64,000 bases of DNA from positions 62,001 through 126,000 of the forward strand of contig JADJXA010000002.1 of assembly GCA_016716065.1 (NCBI GenBank), read 5' to 3'. The translations under genes were made by a program, and so were the position numbers. The notes under the pieces are model-generated. The model was not told the origin of the DNA, did not search any database, and worked only from the letters and a program-made list of their open reading frames with translations. This DNA comes from Candidatus Leptovillus gracilis (GTDB lineage: Bacteria > Chloroflexota > Anaerolineae > Promineifilales > Promineifilaceae). Shown piece by piece: positions 7,285 to 13,495 of this stretch (position 1 is its first letter; every line of letters begins with the position of its first letter).

Positions 7285-7464
7285 ATGAACGAGACCACGG
7301 ATATGGCAGGAGAAACGAAGACCTGTTCGGTCCCACCGACCAACGGCCGTTACCCCAGTCTATCCGTGGTCTTGTTTGCCAGAGGAAAACGATGGAATTT
7401 ACATCAAATGAACAATCACACAACCCCATTCAACCGCAATGGGATACCGACGAGTGGCGTTTAG
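7285..7464 (+). CDS. Possible small protein (59 aa) overlapping the next gene
   Basis: An ATG at 7285 with GGAGG 9 nt upstream opens a 59-codon frame that overlaps the start of the gene at 7392 by 73 nt. The peptide (MNETTDMAGETKTC...) has no recognised domain. Much of it lies inside the arms of a 12-bp inverted repeat, so the region may instead be a structured leader. The ribosome-binding site is the only positive evidence for translation. Confidence 0.35.
   Translation: MNETTDMAGETKTCSVPPTNGRYPSLSVVLFARGKRWNLHQMNNHTTPFNRNGIPTSGV
7292..7372. repeat. 12-bp inverted repeat with 57-nt loop
   Basis: AGACCACGGATA (7292-7303) is exactly complementary to 7361-7372. The enclosed loop has smaller dyads and one ACGGCCGT. 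It spans the gap between the coupling-protein gene and the gene at 7392 and could be a regulatory RNA structure. Confidence 0.6.
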
Positions 7465-8594
7465 TTTGCCATACCCTCAGAACCCCTGTCGAACGTTGGG
7501 ATCGCCTGGAGTTATTCTTCTGCTGCCCTGTCACCGAAGCCATCAAGATCTTGGCGCTGTACCTGGAGGGCAAAAGCCTGGTCTTGCCACAATATGCCGT
7601 TCAGCCACATCGTATCTTTGCCGCCAACCTGTATATTTGCCAGGTTACGCTGTGGCAGGTCGTAATCGGCCCCTTCTATCAGGACATGCCCGAACGTCCC
7701 TGGGAATTGTTGAAAAAACTATGGTCGTGGCGACAAATACTTTGGAAACGTCTACAGGCAGAACTGGCTGTGCGCGAAACGGTCTTTGAAATCTTTCATG
7801 TATCAGGTCAAGACTGGACCGCTGGTCACCCCCTGGCGACAGAGAAAGCTGAAGAGATGGGACTGATGCAATTTCGCTTCCATGATTTGTCGAATGGCCG
7901 CTGTTATCTGCAGGTGCTTTTGGGCGAAAATGAGAGGTTTGACAAAGAGAATCGGAAACAGATTATTGCTTTTCTTGATGATTACATGAGGCGTTTGCGG
8001 ACTGCCTTCGGGCAGCCGCCGGCGGTGAGCCAGGGCATTTTTCTGGCGTCCGACGACGTCTCGCAGCCGGAAATTTTTCTGGGCGAACCGCCGAAACCGG
8101 CTCATGCGGCTGCAATTGCGACGGCAACACGTCCAGAATCCGCGTCATTGGATTTGACGGTGGAACAAGCCGAGATGGATGGCACGGCCATTCTTGGGTC
8201 ACACACATCAACAGCCACAATGGGATTGTTAGACGATCTGGCAGTTGCCAGGGTAAACCGTTCGATGATGCCGCCGCCGATCCGTCCGCGCCTTTACAAG
8301 AAGTCCTTGCTGAAAATCTGTCGCATGGCGGCGCGGCGTCAGGCCGCTATTGTTCAGGGCAAACCCATCCCCGACCCCTCTTTGCTCTGTCAGAAGCATG
8401 GACCGAGTAAAAACACGTTGGAAAAAGCAGGCGTCCTGTTGGCGAAATGGCACGAGCCTTCCTTTTCTTGGAACGTTGTCACCTGGCTGCACGAGTATTC
8501 CAGCCATTCTGCGGACGAAATCACAGATTATCTCAACTACCTGCGAACGCGCTTGAATCGTGAAGAGTGGGAATTGGTGAGCAACACGACGTAA
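7392..8594 (+). CDS. Unknown element protein (400 aa)
   Basis: The ATG at 7392 has AGAGGAAAA just upstream. The protein has an N-terminal globular half with many Trp residues (ELLKKLWSWRQILWKRL), a low-complexity alanine/threonine linker around residues 235-270, and a C-terminal basic helical part (RPRLYKKSLLKICRMAARRQAA, then WLHEYSSHSADEITDYLNYLR). No signal peptide, membrane segment or known motif is seen. Base use is less GC-rich than in neighbours and the gene has no ACGGCCGT octamer, which suggests more recent arrival than the surrounding genes. A strong terminator follows. Function unknown; its position after the coupling protein suggests a transfer or maintenance role. Confidence 0.6.
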   Translation: MEFTSNEQSHNPIQPQWDTDEWRLVCHTLRTPVERWDRLELFFCCPVTEAIKILALYLEGKSLVLPQYAVQPHRIFAANLYICQVTLWQVVIGPFYQDMPERPWELLKKLWSWRQILWKRLQAELAVRETVFEIFHVSGQDWTAGHPLATEKAEEMGLMQFRFHDLSNGRCYLQVLLGENERFDKENRKQIIAFLDDYMRRLRTAFGQPPAVSQGIFLASDDVSQPEIFLGEPPKPAHAAAIATATRPESASLDLTVEQAEMDGTAILGSHTSTATMGLLDDLAVARVNRSMMPPPIRPRLYKKSLLKICRMAARRQAAIVQGKPIPDPSLLCQKHGPSKNTLEKAGVLLAKWHEPSFSWNVVTWLHEYSSHSADEITDYLNYLRTRLNREEWELVSNTT

Positions 8595-8628
8595 ACGGTC
8601 GTTCCGCCACCATATTGTTCTTCAGACA

Positions 8629-8664
8629 AACTCCCCATCAGGCTATCTGGTGGGGAGTTTTATT
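8629..8664 (+). terminator. Rho-independent terminator
   Basis: AACTCCCCA (8629-8637) pairs with TGGGGAGTT (8651-8659), extended inward by further pairs, and TTTTATTTT follows. It ends the transfer-module transcript. Confidence 0.85.
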
Positions 8665-8702
8665 TTCCGAAGGGATAAGGGCGTCATATTCGTTCTCCAA
8701 TT

Positions 8703-8766
8703 GGCTGTCAAATTGATCAACTTCATCAATTTGATCAACTTCGGCTGTCAGGCGGACATCTGACAG
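8703..8766. promoter_or_regulatory. Clustered operator: direct and inverted repeats
   Basis: TTGATCAACTTC occurs at 8713-8724 and 8731-8742, 18 bp apart, each holding the palindrome TTGATCAA. GGCTGTCA flanks the pair at 8703-8710 and 8743-8750. CTGTCAG (8745-8751) and CTGACAG (8760-8766) form a dyad. This layout, 65 bp before an RHH protein, fits cooperative binding of that protein for autoregulation or replication control. Confidence 0.6.
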
Positions 8767-8830
8767 TTATGGTTGCGGCAATCGGGTGACAACACCCATA
8801 CAAACCATTGCCAAAAGGAGGCAAATAAAC

Positions 8831-9142
8831 ATGTTTAGCAAAAGAAAACTGACAGTACAGGTCCGTATGTCCAAAGAAGAGCGCGAGATTATCGAGCAAG
8901 TTGCCGCTCAGATGCGGCGTAGTTGTAGCGATGCCTTGCGTGTTCTCGCTTTGGAAAAAGCCGAAGTTTTGGGGTTACCTGGAGGCAGCATCAATATGCC
9001 ACCGCCACTGGAGATTGTGATAAACCCGGAGGATGTTCACCCAGTGGTCATCGAAGTCTTGCGTCGAGCCAAATCGGCGGACGACCTCTCCTCAAAGGAT
9101 GAGCTGACCCCGGGTGATAAAGAGTTCTGGGAAAACCTGTAA
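8831..9142 (+). CDS. RHH-type DNA-binding protein (103 aa)
   Basis: The ATG at 8831 is chosen over the one at 8786 because AAGGAGG lies 10 nt upstream. Residues 5-45 (KRKLTVQVRMSKEEREIIEQ, then RRSCSDALRVLALEKAEVLGL) fit a ribbon-helix-helix domain: a basic beta-strand and two helices. The C-terminal half is acidic (PEDVHPVVIEVLRRAKSADD) and may bind a partner. CopG-like repressors, ParG-like partition factors and MobC-like accessories share this shape. The repeat cluster at 8703-8766 is the likely binding site. It is the first gene of the replication module. No ACGGCCGT copy is present. Confidence 0.65.
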   Translation: MFSKRKLTVQVRMSKEEREIIEQVAAQMRRSCSDALRVLALEKAEVLGLPGGSINMPPPLEIVINPEDVHPVVIEVLRRAKSADDLSSKDELTPGDKEFWENL

Positions 9143-9220
9143 CCGGCCGGTCGGGTCACGGTGAAGTTGGCTGCGTCAGGCTGAACAAAGACGCTTGGCG
9201 CAGCCAGCCCTGACCGGTCA
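9142..9220. other. Palindrome-rich spacer
   Basis: ACCGGCCGGT (9142-9151) and GACCGGTC (9212-9219) are perfect palindromes, and TGGCTGCG (9168-9175) pairs with CGCAGCCA (9199-9206), with an outer GGTCA/TGACC pair. The spacer between the RHH gene and the next small gene can thus fold into a long hairpin. No T-run follows. Confidence 0.45.
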
Positions 9221-9235
9221 ACCCAAGGAGATACT

Positions 9236-9397
9236 TTGAAACGAAAGGCAACACCCCCCAGCGGCGCGCAACCGCTGTCCGACGAAAAACGACGCGAACT
9301 GCTCGCTTACGTCTATACGCTGGTCCTCTCACCCGAATGGGAACAAGAGACAGAGCCGCCGCCGATCCGCCGTCGCGGGCAGACCCGGGAGAGTTAA
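9236..9397 (+). CDS. Small unknown protein (53 aa), TTG start
   Basis: A TTG at 9236 with AAGGAG 6 nt upstream opens a 53-codon frame that stops one base before the primase start, so the two are coupled. The peptide is charged, with one likely helix (SDEKRRELLAYVYTLVLSPEW) and an arginine-rich tail (PPIRRRGQTRES). The tight spacing and good ribosome-binding site support it as real. It may be a small partner of the primase-helicase; no family is recognised. Confidence 0.55.
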   Translation: MKRKATPPSGAQPLSDEKRRELLAYVYTLVLSPEWEQETEPPPIRRRGQTRES

Positions 9398-9398
9398 G

Positions 9399-11648
9399 AT
9401 GACCGACCTGGCTGCCCACCATCTGACCCTGCTGCGCCAGACTTCCGGCATTAGCGACGAGGTGATCGCCGTCCGTGGCTATCGCACCATCACCGACGAA
9501 GCAGAACTGGCCGCAATGGGCTTTGCCCCACGGCAACGCCGGGTTCCCGGTTTACTGCTCCCACTGCATACCACCAACGGCCGTGCCGATTCCGCCCTCT
9601 ATCGCCCCGACAACCCGCGCCTGGTCGAAAACCACCGCCAACGGCACGCCGACGGCACGCATCCGCAGCACGCCATCGAGTATGAGATGCCACAGGGCCA
9701 GACGGTGCAGGTAGATTGCCCGCCGCTCTGCCGGCCGCAGTTGGCGGATTCGTCCATCCCCTTGTTTATCACCGACGGGCAGAAGAAGGCCGACGCCCTG
9801 GTCTCGCGCGGCGCGTGCGCCATCGCCCTGACCGGCATCTGGAACTGGAAAAGCCGCAGCGAGTATGGCGGCACAACCTTTACCAATGACCTCGGCGCCA
9901 TCGCCTGGAAGAATCGGCCGGTCTACCTGGTCTTCGATTCCGACGTGATGACCAGACAAGGGGTACGGCAGGCGCTCGAACGCTTCACCGATCACCTCAA
10001 GCGCAAACAGGCCGTTGTGTCCCATATCTACCTGCCGCCGTTGCACGATGGCCAGACAGGGGTAGACGATTGGCTGGTCGCCACCGGCAAAGGCATACCC
10101 GACCTGGTGGCTTTGGCTGTCGGCCCACGCCCCGAACCCAAAGCAGCTGCGCCGAAGGTGGAACTGCTCGATGAGGCGCCGGCACGGATGACACGGCCGT
10201 TGGCTTTGATTAACGGCCGTGCCTACGTCGCTACCTGGTGCTACGTCCGGGTCACCCAGACGGAAACACAGAAGAAAGACGGGACCATCGTCCGCCATGA
10301 CCCGCCACGGCAAAGCCATGAAAAGCGCCTCTTCATCATCCGCGACGACGGCGTCATCTTTGGCGAGGGCGGACAAAAACCGCACGACAAGCTGGCGCTG
10401 GAATTGGTGCTGCCGGAAATCCCGTTGGCTGAAAAGCTGCTCTCCACGCCGGGATTGAAGGCCTATGCCAAGGGGTATCGGGCGGAGGCAACGGCCGTGT
10501 TCCACCAACTGCGGGCCATCATCTCCCGCTTCATAGACTTCGACCATTCCCTGGCCGACCAGGAGACGATGGCCGACTTCATCGCCTGCTACATCCTGGC
10601 GACCTGGTTCCTCGACGCCTTCACCGTTAGCAGCTACCTCTGGCCCAACGGCGACCGGGGCAGCGGCAAGACCCAACTACTCATCCTGATTGCTGAGTTG
10701 TCCTATCTGGGCTACCTGATCCAGGCCAGCGGCTCCTTCGCCGCCCTGCGCGACCTGGCCGACTACGGCGCGACGCTGGCTTTCGACGACGCCGAAGACC
10801 TTGCCGAACCCCGCAGCACCAGCGCCGAAAAGCGGGCGTTGCTCCTGGCGGGCAACCGGCGTGGCAGCACCATCCCGCTCAAAGAGAAAGACGCCAACCA
10901 GAATTGGGTGACGCGCCACGTCAATACCTTCTCCTTTCGGCTCTTCTCGGCCATCCATCTGCCGGACAACGTGCTGGCCAGCCGCACCATCATCGTGCCG
11001 CTCATCCGCACACCCGACCGTTACCGGGCCAACGCCGACCCGTTGGAAGAAGAGTTGTGGCCGCATCCGAAACGGCCGTTACTCGACGACCTCTGGCGGC
11101 TGGCGCTAACCCACCTGTTAGAGATGAAGCAGGTCGAAGCCGTGGTCAACCAGGAAGCGCGCCTGACCGGACGCAATCTGGAACCATGGCGGGCCATCCT
11201 GGCCGTCGCCCGCTGGCTGGATGGGCAGGGCTGTATCGGGTTATGGCTGCGGTTGGAGCAGCTTTCCTGGCAGTACCAAAACGAACGACCGCAGTTGGAA
11301 ACAGACGATTTCACCTCACTGGTGATTCGAGGGTTGGCGCAATTGTGTGCCAACTGTGCCAGGTGTGCCAACTGTGCCAACCATGTAGAGAACACGGGCG
11401 GCGCGCATTGGCTGTTTTGCGCCAGTCAGCTGGCGGAACAACTGGTGGAGATGGCAGCCGACGACGCGCAAATCTCTCTGGAGCGGCAAATGAGCCGGAA
11501 GATAGGGATAGCCCTGCACAAAATGCGCTTGCAGAAGCCGCCTCGCTCTGGTGGGCAGGGGAATCGCCACTGGTTAATCACCTTGACTGAGCTAAAGCGT
11601 TGGACAGCGGCCTATGGTATTTCGTTACCGGAATCGTTAGCGGAGTAA
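9399..11648 (+). CDS. DUF3854 primase-helicase of the element (749 aa)
   Basis: Proteins of this type prime and unwind plasmid or phage DNA. Residues about 120-200 form a Toprim-like DUF3854 domain: LFITDGQKKADALVSRG, then YLVFDSDVM near 178. A P-loop ATPase follows, with Walker A GDRGSGKT near 417-425 and a Walker B-like TLAFDDAEDL near 460. There is no zinc finger. GGGAGAG precedes the ATG. The segment near residues 650-662 (CANCARCANCAN) is translated from 9-bp repeats and is probably a by-product of DNA sites inside the gene. The gene suggests that the element replicates as a circle after excision. Confidence 0.8.
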   Translation: MTDLAAHHLTLLRQTSGISDEVIAVRGYRTITDEAELAAMGFAPRQRRVPGLLLPLHTTNGRADSALYRPDNPRLVENHRQRHADGTHPQHAIEYEMPQGQTVQVDCPPLCRPQLADSSIPLFITDGQKKADALVSRGACAIALTGIWNWKSRSEYGGTTFTNDLGAIAWKNRPVYLVFDSDVMTRQGVRQALERFTDHLKRKQAVVSHIYLPPLHDGQTGVDDWLVATGKGIPDLVALAVGPRPEPKAAAPKVELLDEAPARMTRPLALINGRAYVATWCYVRVTQTETQKKDGTIVRHDPPRQSHEKRLFIIRDDGVIFGEGGQKPHDKLALELVLPEIPLAEKLLSTPGLKAYAKGYRAEATAVFHQLRAIISRFIDFDHSLADQETMADFIACYILATWFLDAFTVSSYLWPNGDRGSGKTQLLILIAELSYLGYLIQASGSFAALRDLADYGATLAFDDAEDLAEPRSTSAEKRALLLAGNRRGSTIPLKEKDANQNWVTRHVNTFSFRLFSAIHLPDNVLASRTIIVPLIRTPDRYRANADPLEEELWPHPKRPLLDDLWRLALTHLLEMKQVEAVVNQEARLTGRNLEPWRAILAVARWLDGQGCIGLWLRLEQLSWQYQNERPQLETDDFTSLVIRGLAQLCANCARCANCANHVENTGGAHWLFCASQLAEQLVEMAADDAQISLERQMSRKIGIALHKMRLQKPPRSGGQGNRHWLITLTELKRWTAAYGISLPESLAE
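11345..11381 (+). repeat. Iteron-like 9-bp repeats inside the primase gene
   Basis: Four near-identical TGTGCCAAC-type units stand in tandem within the coding sequence. The cluster is the inverted counterpart of the one at 11669-11706, about 33 of 36 positions matching. Confidence 0.7.
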
Positions 11649-11668
11649 ATCGCCACTCTTTCGCCGAA

Positions 11669-11706
11669 GTTGGCACAGTTGGCACGGTTGGCACAGTTGG
11701 CACAAC
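11669..11706 (-). repeat. Iteron-like 9-bp repeats after the primase gene
   Basis: Four tandem GTTGGCACA/GTTGGCACG units lie 20 bp after the primase stop, in the opposite orientation to the cluster at 11345. Direct repeats of this period next to a replication gene are typical of initiator-binding iterons or of a copy-control operator. Confidence 0.7.
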
Positions 11707-11754
11707 TGAAGCATTCAGTTTGGACCTTAACAACAGAATAATCGAGAATGCCAA

Positions 11755-11782
11755 TTGCACAGGCGGAGTAAAGCGGTAGAAT
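11755..11782 (+). promoter_or_regulatory. Leaderless promoter of the excisionase-like gene
   Basis: TTGCAC (11755-11760) and TAGAAT (11777-11782) are separated by 16 bp. The start codon at 11790 begins 8 nt after the -10, so the mRNA should begin at or near the ATG. No ribosome-binding site is present, which agrees. Confidence 0.55.
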
Positions 11783-11789
11783 CTGCCCC

Positions 11790-11990
11790 ATGACTGTTGA
11801 CTGGATTACAACGCGCGAAGCAGTCGAGTTGAGTGGGTATCATCCCTATCATCTTCGACGGCTCATGCGTGCTGGTACTATCCAATCGCGCAAATTCGGT
11901 CATGTCTGGCAAATCAGTCGCCAATCCCTATTGGATTACATTCAGGACGCCGAGAGTTCTACCGATAAGCGAAAAGGACCTAAACGGTAG
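11790..11990 (+). CDS. Excisionase-like helix-turn-helix protein (66 aa)
   Basis: The 66-aa product has the HTH_17/MerR-type winged helix pattern: WITTREAVELSGYHPYHLRRLMRAGTI, then a wing with SRKFGHVWQISRQSLLDYIQ. Proteins of this size and fold act as excisionases (recombination directionality factors) or small regulators in integrative elements. It starts from a leaderless promoter, and its stop codon overlaps the -35 of the next promoter. The element carries a serine recombinase, whose directionality factors are diverse, so an excisionase role is plausible. Simple transcription control is the alternative. Confidence 0.75.
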   Translation: MTVDWITTREAVELSGYHPYHLRRLMRAGTIQSRKFGHVWQISRQSLLDYIQDAESSTDKRKGPKR

Positions 11991-12036
11991 ACAAGACGCT
12001 CTAAAAAAGCTAGAATATGTTACATATTGTAACATA
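11988..12036 (+). promoter_or_regulatory. Promoter with a 21-bp palindrome at the start site
   Basis: TAGACA (11988-11993) and TAGAAT (12011-12016) are exactly 17 bp apart. The palindrome TATGTTACA-TAT-TGTAACATA (12016-12036) covers the expected start near 12023. This is a textbook position for a repressor operator. Confidence 0.6.
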
Positions 12037-12209
12037 ATGACTTCTGAAAACGGGCTGCATACGTGCTGACGACACACATGCAACCCTAACCCTTCCGCTG
12101 GAGTAAGCAGCGAACGGGCTGGCCGAATTTTAGCACGTGTGTCACGTAGGTGACACCGGCAAAACGGGCAACCCTTCGCATATCTGTGATTTGGTTGCCC
12201 GTTTTGCGT
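12023..12209 (+). ncRNA. Candidate short RNA or attenuated leader
   Basis: A transcript from the promoter at 11988 would reach a strong terminator at 12161-12205 after about 185 nt, and no gene with a ribosome-binding site lies in between. It contains the dyad GTGTCAC-GTAG-GTGACAC (12139-12156). It may be a small regulatory RNA of the element, or the leader of the gene at 12309 controlled by attenuation. Confidence 0.35.
12161..12209 (+). terminator. Terminator or attenuator hairpin
   Basis: AAAACGGGCAACC (12161-12173) pairs perfectly with GGTTGCCCGTTTT (12193-12205) around a 19-nt loop. It lies about 100 bp before the gene at 12309. Confidence 0.7.
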
Positions 12210-12308
12210 TTCTGGGTGGTTCACCCATCCCGATTCGGCCATCTACGAGCAGCCTTATCGCTGGCATCAGCCGCGGCGGTAAGGCTTTTTCTTTTCCTGG
12301 AGGTGCAG

Positions 12309-13061
12309 ATGAAAGCAAACGTGCAGATTGGCGTCACCGTTCTCTCCCTGCTGGCCCTGTTGACTTATACCCTGGTTCATACCGGCGGCTTGTTGGCCCG
12401 CTACGTACACCCGGCGGCTATTGGCTATATCGCTGCCTTTGGCATCGAGGCGGCCGTGGTTAGCCTTTCCCTGCGGATTGGCGAACTGCGGCGCAGCAAA
12501 CAATCCACCGGGTTTTTCTTGTTTGTGCTTATCTCTGTGGTGGTTGTCTCGGCCGTTGCCAACATTGCCGAAGGGTTTACGGCCGTGCAAGGCGAACAGC
12601 TCACCAGCCAGACCATCCGGCAACTGGATGCTATCCAGGCGTTCATCGGCCTGGCGGCGACGGGACTCATTTCCCTCATCGTCCTGGCCCTGGCAGAAAT
12701 CCTGGGGACGGATGTGGAAACGGCCGTCAAACAAGCCGAACGTGACCGTAAACGTCAACCGTCAACCGGGACGGCACAGGCGAAAACGGCCGTACCGTCA
12801 GGCAGCCCTCAGCCAGACAATGCTGAAACGCCTGTCAGTATTGAACGGGCGCGAGCGGCCAAAGCGGAAAAAGACGCCGTTAGCAAAACGGAGGCCATGA
12901 ACACCCTGCTGCTCTTTGTGAATGAGAATCCAGACGCCAGTCTGTCCCACATTGGACAGCAAATTGACCGGTCTAAAACGACCGTGTCCAACTATGTGCG
13001 CGAATTGGAACAGGACGGTCGTTTGCAACGAAACGGTAACGGGTGGCAAGTCTTGTCATGA
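12309..13061 (+). CDS. Membrane protein with a C-terminal winged helix (250 aa)
   Basis: The ATG at 12309 has GGAGG 6 nt upstream. Four hydrophobic helices fill residues 5-135 (VLSLLALLTYTLV; AAIGYIAAFGIEAAVVSLSL; FFLFVLISVVVVSAVANIAE; FIGLAATGLISLIVLALAEI). A charged, low-complexity linker follows. Residues about 192-250 form a winged helix of the MarR/LexA kind (MNTLLLFVNENPDAS, then HIGQQIDRSKTTVSNYVREL). The order transmembrane sensor then DNA-binding domain is unusual and suggests membrane-tethered regulation or DNA anchoring. It overlaps the next gene by 4 nt and heads a three-gene envelope module of the element. No family name is known to me. Confidence 0.65.
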   Translation: MKANVQIGVTVLSLLALLTYTLVHTGGLLARYVHPAAIGYIAAFGIEAAVVSLSLRIGELRRSKQSTGFFLFVLISVVVVSAVANIAEGFTAVQGEQLTSQTIRQLDAIQAFIGLAATGLISLIVLALAEILGTDVETAVKQAERDRKRQPSTGTAQAKTAVPSGSPQPDNAETPVSIERARAAKAEKDAVSKTEAMNTLLLFVNENPDASLSHIGQQIDRSKTTVSNYVRELEQDGRLQRNGNGWQVLS

Positions 13062-13495
13062 AATCGCTCGGGTCAGTTCTCCTTTTACTCCTCCTGTGCC
13101 TTGCCGCCTTCGGCCTGATAGTCAGCAGCGTGGGCAAACACGCTGTTGATGCCTGGGCCGAACAGGCGGCGCAGCCACCCAGCGTTACCGACACCATCAT
13201 GCAGAGCCGGCAAACTCCGCCTGTTGAGCCGAAGTACCGTCGCCACGGCGCCTGGTTTGGCGCGGGTTTGTTGGCCTTGGTGGTGTTGGTGATTGGCTCA
13301 CTGCTCTTCATCATGCACGGCGGCACGGAATTCCTGCGGCAGTGGCGATTGGCCCGGAAACGGCCGTCGCCCCGCCCGCGCCAACCCATCCCACAGTCGC
13401 CCTACACAACCGATTGGGCCGAACTCCCCCACGTACCAACGCTGCGCTATCTGCCGGAGGTGGACGATGAACAAAGTCTGGATTCCTGGGATTAG
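13058..13495 (+). CDS. Small membrane protein of the envelope module (145 aa)
   Basis: The ATG at 13058 overlaps the previous stop as ATGA. The N-terminus is a signal-like hydrophobic helix (MKSLGSVLLLLLLCLAAFGLIV). A second helix lies at about residues 70-92 (GLLALVVLVIGSLLFIMHGG). The segment between them is probably periplasmic or external, and the proline-rich basic C-terminus (RKRPSPRPRQP) cytoplasmic. It overlaps the next gene by 29 nt. The three overlapping genes suggest one complex, possibly a membrane channel or anchor for the ATPase encoded next. No homologue is recognised. Confidence 0.6.
   Translation: MKSLGSVLLLLLLCLAAFGLIVSSVGKHAVDAWAEQAAQPPSVTDTIMQSRQTPPVEPKYRRHGAWFGAGLLALVVLVIGSLLFIMHGGTEFLRQWRLARKRPSPRPRQPIPQSPYTTDWAELPHVPTLRYLPEVDDEQSLDSWD

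Noticed and set aside
11345..11706. The tandem 9-bp repeats as a CRISPR array
   Set aside because: The units are too short, there are no spacers of regular length and no cas gene is nearby. They fit iterons better.
12150..12308. A longer N-terminus for the wHTH membrane protein
   Set aside because: The frame is open upstream, but it would run through the terminator hairpin. The ATG at 12309 has a good GGAGG and opens directly into a membrane helix.
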